Assembly (NCBI RefSeq): GCF_018780565.1
Contig: NZ_JADMJN010000003.1
Coordinates: 62,001 to 126,000 of the forward strand
Direction of reading: 5' to 3'
From: Rhodoferax sp.
Lineage (GTDB): Bacteria > Pseudomonadota > Gammaproteobacteria > Burkholderiales > Burkholderiaceae_C
DNA length: 64,000 nucleotides
The notes beneath the pieces were generated by a model. That model ran no database searches. It was not told the DNA's origin and saw only the letters and a list, made by a program, of their open reading frames with translations. The translations under genes were made by a program, and so were the position numbers. Of the stretch, positions 1-7,098 are shown piece by piece (position 1 is the stretch's first letter; the number at the start of each line of letters is the position of its first letter).

Positions 1-593
1 GTCTGGATGTGGGGCAATCCACGGGTGGTTTCACCGATTGCCTGCTGAAGCACGGTGCCAGGTCCGTGGTTGGCGTGGATGTGGGCAGTGCCCAATTGCA
101 CCCCAGTTTGCGCGCTGATCCGCGCGTGCTGTGTGTCGAAAAGGTCAATGCGCGCGCACTGACAGCTTCTGATTTGATAGCGGCTTACGAAGACAGTACC
201 GGGGCTGATGGGCAATTCAGCCTCGAAGAAGGCGAGCCTGACGACGAAGGTGAAGGTGCTCAAACGTCCGAGTTTGCGCCCGAGTTCGACCTCATCGTGG
301 CTGACCTGTCCTTCATCTCGCAAACCCTGGTGCTGCCGGCTCTGGTGCCTTTGCTCAAGATGGGCGGCACCTTGCTCACTCTGGTTAAGCCGCAGTTTGA
401 ACTGCAGCCGGGCCAGGTGGGCAAAGGCGGCATCGTCAAAGACGCCGCTTACTTCCCGCTGATCGAGCAACGCCTGCGTGAAGCCTGTACCGACCTCGCA
501 CTGACGGTGACCGACTGGTTCGATTCGCCCATCGAAGGCGGCGACGGCAACCGCGAATTTTTCATCTGCGCCCGCAGACTGGACCCAACATGA
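1..593 (+). CDS. tlyA: TlyA-family rRNA 2'-O-methyltransferase, 3' part
   Basis: The reading frame is open at the left edge, so the N-terminal S4 RNA-binding part lies outside the window. The visible part begins with SAM-binding motif I (LDVGQSTGGFTDCLL) and continues through FDLIVADLSFIS and LVKPQFE, blocks typical of the FtsJ-like fold of TlyA, which methylates ribose 2'-O positions of 16S/23S rRNA; older databases call it hemolysin A. An acidic, low-complexity insertion (about DSTGADGQ to SEFAPE) sits between the SAM motifs and is longer than I would expect. The stop overlaps the metF start as ATGA, indicating translational coupling. Assignment to the family is secure; the exact rRNA target is not visible. 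Confidence 0.9.
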   Translation, partial: LDVGQSTGGFTDCLLKHGARSVVGVDVGSAQLHPSLRADPRVLCVEKVNARALTASDLIAAYEDSTGADGQFSLEEGEPDDEGEGAQTSEFAPEFDLIVADLSFISQTLVLPALVPLLKMGGTLLTLVKPQFELQPGQVGKGGIVKDAAYFPLIEQRLREACTDLALTVTDWFDSPIEGGDGNREFFICARRLDPT

Positions 594-1444
594 CCGTGAC
601 TTCTCACACCCCTGTCAGCATTGAATTCTTTCCGCCCAAGACCCCGGAAGGTGTAGAAAAGCTGCGCGCTGTGCGCCAGCAGTTGTACGCTCTCCAGCCC
701 GAGTTTTGCTCGGTCACCTTTGGTGCCGGTGGTTCCACGCAGGAAGGCACGTTCTCCACCGTGCGTGAAATCCTGGCCGAAGGCGTGCCGGCTGCGTCCC
801 ACTTTTCATGCGTGGGGGCCACCAAAGCCACGGTGCGGGAGCAATTGACCGAACTCAAGGCCATGGGTGTGAAACGCCTGGTCGCCTTGCGAGGCGATCT
901 CCCCAGCGGCTACGGCGCTGGCGGCGAGTTCCAATACGCCAGCGATCTGGTAGCCTTTATCCGGACGGAGACCGGAGATGACTTCCAGATCGAAGTGGCC
1001 GCTTACCCCGAGATTCATCCGCAAGCCAAATCCCCTGCCGCAGACCTGCAGGCCTTCGCTGCCAAAGTCAGGGCTGGCGCCAATTCCGCCATCACCCAGT
1101 ACTTTTACAACGCCGACGCCTACTTTCGCTTTGTGGAGGAAGTCGATGCGATGGGGCTGGCTATTCCGGTCGTGCCTGGCATCATGCCCATCACCAGTTC
1201 CACCCAGCTCATGCGTTTCAGTGACGCCTGCGGTGCCGAAATTCCCCGCTGGATTCGCCTGCGCCTGCAGAGTTTGGGGGACGACATCGCCTCCATCAAA
1301 GCCTTCGGTCTGGATGTGGTCACTGATTTGTGCGAACAGCTTCGCGCCGGTGGCGCTCCCGGTCTGCATTTCTATGCCATGAACCAGAGCGTGGCGACGC
1401 TGGCAATCTGCAAACGACTCGGTTTGCCCGGCTCAGCGCGTTAA
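590..1444 (+). CDS. metF: 5,10-methylenetetrahydrofolate reductase
   Basis: A 284-residue MetF of normal length for the bacterial single-domain enzyme. It reduces 5,10-methylene-THF to 5-methyl-THF using FAD and NADH, supplying methyl groups to methionine synthesis in the cytoplasm. The start region SIEFFPPKTPEG carries the catalytic Glu of the family, followed by FCSVTFGAGGST and ALRGDLPSGYG. The ATG overlaps the tlyA stop (ATGA). A strong terminator follows at 1531. The tlyA-metF pairing fits the methyl-cycle clusters of Burkholderiales and marks the conserved flank of the exopolysaccharide locus. Confidence 0.96.
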   Translation: MTVTSHTPVSIEFFPPKTPEGVEKLRAVRQQLYALQPEFCSVTFGAGGSTQEGTFSTVREILAEGVPAASHFSCVGATKATVREQLTELKAMGVKRLVALRGDLPSGYGAGGEFQYASDLVAFIRTETGDDFQIEVAAYPEIHPQAKSPAADLQAFAAKVRAGANSAITQYFYNADAYFRFVEEVDAMGLAIPVVPGIMPITSSTQLMRFSDACGAEIPRWIRLRLQSLGDDIASIKAFGLDVVTDLCEQLRAGGAPGLHFYAMNQSVATLAICKRLGLPGSAR

Positions 1445-1530
1445 AACTTGGGGGCGGTTCAACCGCTCTTGCGCTGGGGAATTGAGTGTTGGTAAATACT
1501 CTTTCTACGAAGCTCAACGTACCCAGACGT

Positions 1531-1558
1531 AAAAAAGCCCGCCGAAGCGGGCTTTTTT
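1531..1558. terminator. Bidirectional intrinsic terminator
   Basis: Perfect 12-bp stem AAAAAAGCCCGC / GCGGGCTTTTTT around a CGAA loop. The A-run on one side and T-run on the other allow it to end both metF (+) and the convergent PEP-CTERM gene (-). Confidence 0.93.
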
Positions 1559-1585
1559 GAGTGTAAAAAGAACCGACAGTTCTAA

Positions 1586-2329
1586 TTAGACCGATTTGCG
1601 GCGACGTGCTGCAGCCAGACCCAAGAGGCCCAAGCCAACCAGGGCGAGGGATTCTGGTTCAGGGATCGAGTTGCCATCAAAGGTAGCCACGCCTGTCGCG
1701 TTCAGTGGCGAGCCACCGGGGAAGCGAGTGAACGAGCTGGAGAACAGCAAGTCAGCACCGTCCAACATCGCATTCGTATTGATGTTGCCAGCTGCCAATC
1801 CACCTGTCACATCCAGCAATCCACCGCCTTGGAGCAATGCTGGGAAGAAGTTGGTGCCGGTCAGGGTAATCAGGCTGTTACCGATAGAGTGACCCACCAA
1901 AGACAACCACAGCACGCCGTCGCCCGTATTGGCGGCTGTCATGTTCAGCCCACCATTTGTCTCAGGTGTAGAGTCAACAAAAATTTGAACCACACCACCG
2001 GTGTACTGAATCTGGGTGCCGCCACCAGCAATGCCGGGAACTGCATTGCCGCCAATAGGGGTGTAACCGGAATACTTGATGGTCAACTCGCAACCCGCAC
2101 AAAAAGATGCCTGGTTAGTGTTGTTCAGAATGGTGATAGCACCATAACCGCTCAACTCGCCAGTTCCTGGGTTGATGTTTTGAACTGTAGTGGCACTGGT
2201 ACCAGAAAAGTCAAAGGAAGAATCTGGATCCCATGTCACGCCACCAACATTGATCATGCTGGCTTGTGCTGAAGTTGCCAAAGCTGCTGCTACTGCAACA
2301 CCTGCAAGTACTTTTTTAAACAATTTCAT
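1586..2329 (-). CDS. PEP-CTERM sorting-domain protein
   Basis: A 247-residue secreted protein. The N-terminus has a Sec signal peptide (basic MKLFKK, hydrophobic core, cleavage probably after AQA at about residue 23). The middle is Gly/Asn/Thr-rich with many short beta-like segments and no catalytic motif I recognise. The C-terminus (about 222-247) is the PEP-CTERM tripartite signal: IPEP, a hydrophobic stretch LALVGLGLLGLAA, then ARRRKSV. Such tails are recognised by exosortase, here XrtA encoded at 16524. A clear ribosome site (AAGGAG) lies about 7 bases before ATG, and a -24/-12 promoter at 2391-2406 lies upstream. It is the only PEP-CTERM substrate I find in the window, so it may be a matrix protein co-expressed with the polysaccharide. 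Function beyond sorting is unknown. Confidence 0.93.
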   Translation of the reverse strand: MKLFKKVLAGVAVAAALATSAQASMINVGGVTWDPDSSFDFSGTSATTVQNINPGTGELSGYGAITILNNTNQASFCAGCELTIKYSGYTPIGGNAVPGIAGGGTQIQYTGGVVQIFVDSTPETNGGLNMTAANTGDGVLWLSLVGHSIGNSLITLTGTNFFPALLQGGGLLDVTGGLAAGNINTNAMLDGADLLFSSSFTRFPGGSPLNATGVATFDGNSIPEPESLALVGLGLLGLAAARRRKSV

Positions 2330-2390
2330 AATAACTCCTTGAGATTAGTGATCTGTAGAGGGAGTATTTCGCCCTGCACGCATCAATATA

Positions 2391-2406
2391 TGCACAGACT
2401 GTGCCA
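2391..2406 (-). promoter_or_regulatory. Sigma-54 (-24/-12) promoter of the PEP-CTERM gene
   Basis: On the minus strand the sequence reads TGGCACAGTCTGTGCA. GG and GC have the exact spacing of the RpoN consensus TGGCACG-N4-TTGC. The predicted start is near 2380, giving a leader of about 50 bases before the ATG at 2329. The core also contains a 13-base inverted repeat GCACAG-A-CTGTGC, so a palindromic operator is a competing reading. PrsK at the other end of the locus supports the sigma-54 reading. Confidence 0.75.
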
Positions 2407-2520
2407 GATTTGATGGAAATTCATAAGTGCTTGAATTTACTAGGATTTTTTTGCCGGATCTGCGAAATTGCAAAATATGGGTTACCCCGGTGTAAAGGAG
2501 GTCGACAGTTATTTGGGGGG

Positions 2521-4125
2521 CTAGCGGTACCGCCCCGGTGACAGGATGTCATGCGGGTCCAGGTCCTTGCGCAGTCGGGACTGGAACACTTTGGAGTCAG
2601 ATTGCAGGTCCATCAGCGTTTGCATGGTGTCTACGCCTACCCGGTAGGGAAACCAGCCATGAGTCCGCCCCGTTTCAAACAATTCCTTGTAGCAGGCGGC
2701 CGCTGCGGCAACCGCTTCAGGCCGACTGCGTTCGAATATCAAAGGCACCGTGCTATCAAATAGGCGATCGCTAAGGGATGTGAAGGTGATTAAAGGCTCG
2801 ATCCCGTGCTTCGGCGCAATTTTCTTGACCATGTTGACATAGGCGCGAACCCCAGCAGGGCGCATGGGCACCAGCGGGGCGTACCACGTCAGTCCACAGC
2901 CGTCGCGTGCCGGGTTCTTCGGTTCGTCTGGCTGGGCGGGTGCGAAATCGGGGTTGCGCCAATAGGCCAGTGGCAGCGCGGTTTCATTGGGGCGGCCGGC
3001 GACCAGTTGGAGTGACTTGGCCAAGGTGCTGGTCATGCTGGTCAATCGCTTGCCCATTTGCCCAGGAATCCATTTGGCCAGATTCGCCAGAGTCCGGGCT
3101 CTTTCAGGGGTCAGGAACATCATTCGGCTGGCCACGCCCGCCAGTGCCGTTTTCATTTCTTCCTGCGCGGCGGCCACCACCCGTCGGGTGCCATACAGGG
3201 TGGCAAATCCTGTCCAGGGCATGGCCTGGTATTCGCGCCCCAGTGCGTCAATCGTTGCTTGGGGAATCAGGCCATCGGGCCCCACCCTGTCGACCGGGTA
3301 AGGGGCAGACATGCTCAATACCCGATGCTGGTTCATCAGGTTGATGGCGCCTACCGTGCCGGGCAGTTTGATCAGGATGGCCCGGATCGCCTCTACGGCG
3401 GGTTCCAGCAAGGCGTCGTCGCGCAGACCGAAAAAACACACCTTGACGCACTCGGGTCGGCGCGACAGGACGATGGACATGCGGGTGACGATGCCGAACC
3501 CGCTTTGCGTGAACAGTCCGGTGAAATAGGGACCCACACCATATTTAAACAGCCGTGCCAATTCTTCGCCGCCTGCCTCTCGCAGGGCTGTACGGTACAG
3601 CGTGCCATCGGCCAATACCGCTTCAATGTCCGTTACCGCGCCAAAGTGGTCTACATGGGGCGTCACGCCGTAGCCGCGCTCCAGTGCGTTGCTGAGCAGG
3701 CTGCAGCTAGGACCCGCACCCGTCACCGGCACAAGATAAGGGTGATTCCCGGCCTCCAGAAAATCTGCGAGCATGCCCTGCGTCACCCCTGGCTCTACCG
3801 TGATCACGCCCAGCTCTGCATCAAAATGGATGATTTTTGTCAGACGCCCCAAATCTAGGATGACGCAGCCATTCTGCGCCGGGAGCGAACTGCCGTAACC
3901 CCAGTTCTTTCCGGTGCTGATGGGATATACCGGAACATGATGCTCGCTGGCGATGCGCATGACGGCCGGCAAACTGGCGTGATCAGTGATCTGCAGAGCC
4001 GCAGGTATGTGGCGCACGCCCCCGCTGGTGTCGCTTCCGTAGGTGGCAGTCACTGCTTCACCAAGCAGAACCTGTCGCTCGCCAAGAAGTGCTTGCCATT
4101 GATTGATCGCCAACGATAGGTTCAT
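2521..4125 (-). CDS. VAO/4-cresol dehydrogenase-type FAD-linked oxidoreductase
   Basis: A 534-residue flavoprotein of the vanillyl-alcohol oxidase/PCMH superfamily. The N-terminal FAD-binding domain (about 45-230) shows VPVYPISTGKNWGYG, LDLGRLTKI, VEPGVTQGML and the GAGPSCSLLSNALERGYG segment; the C-terminal substrate domain ends with DPHDILSPGRYR, typical of the family. Such enzymes oxidise phenolic or other alcohols. No cytochrome partner gene is adjacent, so the electron acceptor is unknown. The covalent-FAD residue cannot be fixed by eye. Length argues against DprE1 (about 460 residues), a related oxidase that would otherwise be of interest because of the UbiA gene at 37917. Whether it belongs functionally to the polysaccharide locus is uncertain. 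Confidence 0.85.
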   Translation of the reverse strand: MNLSLAINQWQALLGERQVLLGEAVTATYGSDTSGGVRHIPAALQITDHASLPAVMRIASEHHVPVYPISTGKNWGYGSSLPAQNGCVILDLGRLTKIIHFDAELGVITVEPGVTQGMLADFLEAGNHPYLVPVTGAGPSCSLLSNALERGYGVTPHVDHFGAVTDIEAVLADGTLYRTALREAGGEELARLFKYGVGPYFTGLFTQSGFGIVTRMSIVLSRRPECVKVCFFGLRDDALLEPAVEAIRAILIKLPGTVGAINLMNQHRVLSMSAPYPVDRVGPDGLIPQATIDALGREYQAMPWTGFATLYGTRRVVAAAQEEMKTALAGVASRMMFLTPERARTLANLAKWIPGQMGKRLTSMTSTLAKSLQLVAGRPNETALPLAYWRNPDFAPAQPDEPKNPARDGCGLTWYAPLVPMRPAGVRAYVNMVKKIAPKHGIEPLITFTSLSDRLFDSTVPLIFERSRPEAVAAAAACYKELFETGRTHGWFPYRVGVDTMQTLMDLQSDSKVFQSRLRKDLDPHDILSPGRYR

Positions 4126-4158
4126 TGCTTGCTCCTGGGGTGTCTTTTTCAGTTTACA

Positions 4159-4174
4159 TGCCTATTCAATGCCC
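4159..4174 (-). promoter_or_regulatory. Weak candidate sigma-54 promoter for the FAD oxidoreductase
   Basis: The minus strand reads GGGCATTGAATAGGCA. GG and GC have -24/-12 spacing, but CAC is replaced by CAT and TGC by GGC. The predicted start is near 4148, about 22 bases before the ATG. Clearly weaker than the sites at 2391, 4294 and 37853. Confidence 0.25.
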
Positions 4175-4179
4175 AGGCC

Positions 4180-4206
4180 TTGTCGGTTTAATTTACAGCC
4201 CGACAA
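4180..4206. promoter_or_regulatory. 7-bp inverted repeat, possible activator (enhancer) site
   Basis: TTGTCGG and CCGACAA are separated by 13 bases, placing half-site centres 20 bases (about two helical turns) apart. The repeat lies about 110 bases upstream of the -24/-12 promoter at 4294, a usual distance for the upstream binding site of a sigma-54 activator. I know no PrsR consensus, so assignment to PrsR is inference only. An RNA hairpin is an alternative. Confidence 0.35.
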
Positions 4207-4293
4207 CGCTAGCGGCTTAATCAGAGCGGGAAGACACCGAAAAAGTAGGTAAGTCGTTGATTTTTCACGGCTTAGCCGGCTTTGATTTTTCGT

Positions 4294-4309
4294 CGGCACA
4301 GTTTATGCT
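4294..4309 (+). promoter_or_regulatory. Sigma-54 (-24/-12) promoter of the PilZ-epimerase operon
   Basis: CGGCACAGTTTATGCT has GGCAC and TGC with exact -24/-12 spacing and shares GGCACAGT with the promoter of the PEP-CTERM gene. The predicted start is near 4320, about 40 bases before the PilZ ATG. Confidence 0.72.
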
Positions 4310-4359
4310 GAGGGTTTGTACAAAACGCAGGGTCTGGCAGCTGATGTCGTTGTTGAAGC

Positions 4360-4683
4360 ATGGAACACAAGAAAACACAAAACCAACCCCCGGGCGTCAA
4401 GCACGATCGGGGCGCAGACCGATTTGACACCGCCTTGGCTGTTGAGATGGGGGGTGTGCAGGGCTTGACTCGCAACATCAGCGCAACCGGAATTTACTTT
4501 GAAACTGAAACCACTCAGGAGCCGGGCTCGCGTGTGCAATTTACCGTCGAGGTGAATGTGCGGGGCGAGAAATTGAAGTTGGTTTGCGAGGGTGAGGTCA
4601 CGAGGGTTGACCGCAAGGATGGCACGCTGGGTATTGCTGCCAAGCTGGTGAGTTCGTTTTTTGCCGATGTCAGCAAAGGTTAA
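4360..4683 (+). CDS. PilZ-domain cyclic di-GMP receptor
   Basis: A 107-residue stand-alone PilZ protein. Both c-di-GMP binding motifs are visible: RGADR (RxxxR) near residue 20 and NISATG (D/NxSxxG) near residue 44, followed by the beta-barrel pattern VQFTVEVNVRGEKLKLVCEGEVTRV. It probably couples c-di-GMP level to polysaccharide production through an unidentified partner. It lies 37 bases upstream of the UDP-glucuronate epimerase and probably shares its mRNA, driven by the -24/-12 promoter at 4294. Confidence 0.88.
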   Translation: MEHKKTQNQPPGVKHDRGADRFDTALAVEMGGVQGLTRNISATGIYFETETTQEPGSRVQFTVEVNVRGEKLKLVCEGEVTRVDRKDGTLGIAAKLVSSFFADVSKG

Positions 4684-4720
4684 GATCAGCGCGAATTAAC
4701 TGCTGGTTGAACATCGGGCT

Positions 4721-5728
4721 ATGAAAATACTATTGACGGGAGCGGCTGGCTTCATCGGCATGACCACGACCTTGCGCTTGTTGGCGCGTGGCGACGAAGT
4801 GGTCGGCTTGGATAATCTCAATGATTACTATGACGTTACCTTGAAAGAAAGCCGGCTGAATCGCCTGACTTCGCACCCAGGTTTCCGCTTTGTGAAGATG
4901 GATGTGGCTGATCGGACGGGTATGGCCCAGCTGTTCGAGGTCGAGAAATTTGATCGCGTCATTCATCTTGCGGCCCAGGCGGGTGTGCGTTATTCCCTGC
5001 AAAACCCGCATGCCTATATAGACAGCAATGTGGTTGGTTTCACCAACATTCTCGAAGGCTGTCGCCACAACAAGGTGCAGCATCTGGTGTATGCGTCAAG
5101 CTCCAGTGTGTATGGTGGCAACACGAAAATGCCGTTTTCCGAGCATGACAGTGTCGATCACCCCATCAGCCTGTACGCGGCCACCAAAAAGGCCAATGAA
5201 TTGATGGCGCACACCTACAGTCATTTGTTTGGCCTGCCTACCACGGGGCTGCGTTTTTTCACGGTGTATGGCCCTTGGGGTCGGCCGGACATGGCACTAT
5301 TTTTGTTTACCAAAGCCATCTTGGATGGTCGCCCCATTGACGTCTTCAACTACGGCAAGATGCAGCGAGACTTCACTTTTGTCGACGACATTGTTGAAGG
5401 CGTGATTCGTGTGCTTGACCGTGTCGCGGCTCCCAATCCCGCTTACGACGCTGCGCTTGCCGACCCTGCTACCAGCAATGCCCCTTACCGCGTGTTCAAT
5501 ATTGGCAACAACAACCCCGTGCCCCTGCTGGATTTCATTGCTTGTATCGAGGATGCAGTGGGAAAGAAGGCTGAAAAAAACCTGCTGCCCCTGCAAGACG
5601 GTGATGTGCCCGCAACTTACGCGAACACGGACGCCTTGAATGATTGGGTTGGATTTGTACCTGGTACCAGCATTCAAGAGGGTGTTGGCCGCTTTGTGGC
5701 CTGGTATCGCGAATACTACAAAGTGTAG
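4721..5728 (+). CDS. UDP-glucuronate 4-epimerase-type NAD-dependent sugar epimerase
   Basis: A 335-residue extended short-chain dehydrogenase. It shows the NAD motif GAAGFIG at residue 7, active-site SSSSVYGG and YAATK (YxxxK), and [14 protein letters not shown], a block characteristic of UDP-glucuronate 4-epimerases. It would convert UDP-glucuronate to UDP-galacturonate in the cytoplasm as a donor for the polysaccharide. UDP-glucose 6-dehydrogenase is not in the window, so UDP-GlcA must come from elsewhere. Its 3' end overlaps the convergent phosphatase gene by 13 bases. Substrate assignment is by family resemblance. Confidence 0.88.
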   Translation: MKILLTGAAGFIGMTTTLRLLARGDEVVGLDNLNDYYDVTLKESRLNRLTSHPGFRFVKMDVADRTGMAQLFEVEKFDRVIHLAAQAGVRYSLQNPHAYIDSNVVGFTNILEGCRHNKVQHLVYASSSSVYGGNTKMPFSEHDSVDHPISLYAATKKANELMAHTYSHLFGLPTTGLRFFTVYGPWGRPDMALFLFTKAILDGRPIDVFNYGKMQRDFTFVDDIVEGVIRVLDRVAAPNPAYDAALADPATSNAPYRVFNIGNNNPVPLLDFIACIEDAVGKKAEKNLLPLQDGDVPATYANTDALNDWVGFVPGTSIQEGVGRFVAWYREYYKV

Positions 5729-6195
5729 TTAGGAGAGCCCCAGCGCTTGACCAGCCCGCCGGCGCCGGCCTCGCACAAGTCCAGAACGCGATCAAATCCT
5801 GCCAGGTTGCCGTAGTAGGGGTCTGGCACCTCAGTTTCAGTGATTCCGTCGGCAAAGTCGAGAAAGAGGCGAACCTTGTTGAGGTGCGGCGGGGGGCAGA
5901 TTCGCCGTAAATCGGTCAGGTTGCTGGAGTCCATCGCCAAAATCAGGTCGAAACGCTCAAAATCCTGTAACACAATTTTGCGTGAACGAATGCGTTTCGC
6001 ATCGTAGCCCCTGCTCGATAAAGTTGTTTCGGCCCTGGGGTCCGGCCGCTCGCCAGCGTGATGTGCGTGAGTCCCCGCTGAATCGAAATGCAACTGTTTG
6101 GCGAGTCCCGCCTCAACGGCCATTTTCTGGGCGACCGCTTGTGCCATCGGAGAGCGGCAGATATTTCCCATGCAGACCATTAACAGCTTCGTCAT
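5716..6195 (-). CDS. Low-molecular-weight protein-tyrosine phosphatase (Wzb/Etp type)
   Basis: A 159-residue enzyme with the phosphatase loop [10 protein letters not shown] (Cys8, Arg14) and the DPYYG acid/base motif near residue 120. In Wzy-type polysaccharide systems such enzymes dephosphorylate the tyrosine autokinase that controls chain length, here the kinase at 8681 with its Tyr-rich tail. It is transcribed divergently from the export operon starting at 6388, across a 192-base region where I see no convincing promoter. Confidence 0.92.
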   Translation of the reverse strand: MTKLLMVCMGNICRSPMAQAVAQKMAVEAGLAKQLHFDSAGTHAHHAGERPDPRAETTLSSRGYDAKRIRSRKIVLQDFERFDLILAMDSSNLTDLRRICPPPHLNKVRLFLDFADGITETEVPDPYYGNLAGFDRVLDLCEAGAGGLVKRWGSPNYTL

Positions 6196-6387
6196 AGTGT
6201 TTGATTTTATGGCGGGCGCAGTTTCAATGCTCTTCTCCCTCGCCGCCCTGCATTAGTGTGAAATAGTTACGTCTTTCAGCCAGGCTGCTTGATAACGTGA
6301 GAATTGTTGGTGTTTTCCTAGGCAAATGCGCTATATTCTGCGATTCGAGGATCGACCTTCGCCTCCAACTCGCACAGGGGATACGCT

Positions 6388-7020
6388 TTGAAAAGTTTAC
6401 ACACCACCATGACAGCCGCGTTCCGTTGGGTTGCGCTGGGTTTGATTGCCGGTTTGCTTACCGCATGCGCCGGATATTCATCGTATCCGGCCGCGCCGCC
6501 AGTTGCAGCAACACCCGGCTATAACTACATCGTTGGCGCTGGTGATACGCTCAATATCATCGTCTGGCGCAATCCGGAGTTGTCCATGTCGGTCCCGGTG
6601 CGACCCGATGGCAAGGTCTCCACACCATTGGTAGATGAGCTGGTGGCGCAAGGCAAAACCTCTGTCGAAATTGCCCGTGACGTCGAAAAAGCGTTGAGCA
6701 AGTTGGTGCGTGACCCTGTCGTGACGATCATCGTTACCAGTTTTGTTGGCCCCTACAGCGAGCAAATTCGCGTGGTGGGGGAGGCCGCAAAGCCTCAGGC
6801 GCTTCCCTACAAGCAAAAAATGACCGTGCTGGATGTGATGATCGCCGTGGGTGGTCTGACTGATTTTGCAGATGGCAATGGCGCATCCATTACGCGTGCC
6901 TCTGAGGGAGATAAACGTTACTCTGTGAGACTCAAGGATCTGATCAAGCGCGGCGACATTTCTGCGAACGTGGAAATGAAGCCGGGCGATATCCTCATCA
7001 TCCCGCAAGGCTGGTTCTAA
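6388..7020 (+). CDS. XrtA-system polysaccharide export lipoprotein (Wza-like)
   Basis: A 210-residue outer-membrane polysaccharide export protein. It has a lipoprotein signal with lipobox LTAC (Cys near residue 27), then a polysaccharide-export domain (YIVGAGDTLNIIVWRNPELSMSV) and a SLBB-type domain (IRVVGEAAKPQALPYKQ). The start is a TTG supported by AGGGGA six bases upstream; an ATG at 6409 is possible but lacks a ribosome site and still leaves the lipobox. It would form the exit channel with the barrel protein at 9567. First gene of the long + strand XrtA core operon. Confidence 0.92.
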   Translation: MKSLHTTMTAAFRWVALGLIAGLLTACAGYSSYPAAPPVAATPGYNYIVGAGDTLNIIVWRNPELSMSVPVRPDGKVSTPLVDELVAQGKTSVEIARDVEKALSKLVRDPVVTIIVTSFVGPYSEQIRVVGEAAKPQALPYKQKMTVLDVMIAVGGLTDFADGNGASITRASEGDKRYSVRLKDLIKRGDISANVEMKPGDILIIPQGWF

Positions 7021-7038
7021 GGCCCTTTCACCCTGCTT

Positions 7039-7067
7039 GCTGCATCGCCTGATAAGGCGGCTGCAGC
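7039..7067 (+). other. Intercistronic hairpin between export and chain-length genes
   Basis: GCTGCA pairs with TGCAGC (outer 6 bp) and CGCCT with AGGCG (inner 5 bp) around a GATA loop, with one to two unpaired bases between. No T-run follows, so it is unlikely to be a full terminator. It may stabilise or process the mRNA and set unequal amounts of the two proteins. Confidence 0.55.
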
Positions 7068-7098
7068 GTTTGAACCCTGATCACAAAGACGCGACCTG

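Noticed and set aside
3058..3858. Plus-strand open frame of 266 codons
   Set aside because: Opposite the flavoprotein gene, no recognisable motif or ribosome site; composition typical of an antisense shadow.
2521..4125. Assignment of the flavoprotein as DprE1, partner of the HAD-UbiA fusion
   Set aside because: It is longer than DprE1, distant from the UbiA gene, and its motifs are closer to the 4-cresol/vanillyl-alcohol oxidase group.
6307..6337. Possible sigma-70 promoter TTGGTG / TATATT
   Set aside because: The spacer is 19 bases and the -35 box poor; not strong enough to list as a feature.
6349..6364. Possible -24/-12 site AGGATCGACCTTCGCC before the export lipoprotein
   Set aside because: Only the GG and GC pairs match; the CAC and TGC parts are absent and the start would fall too close to the gene.
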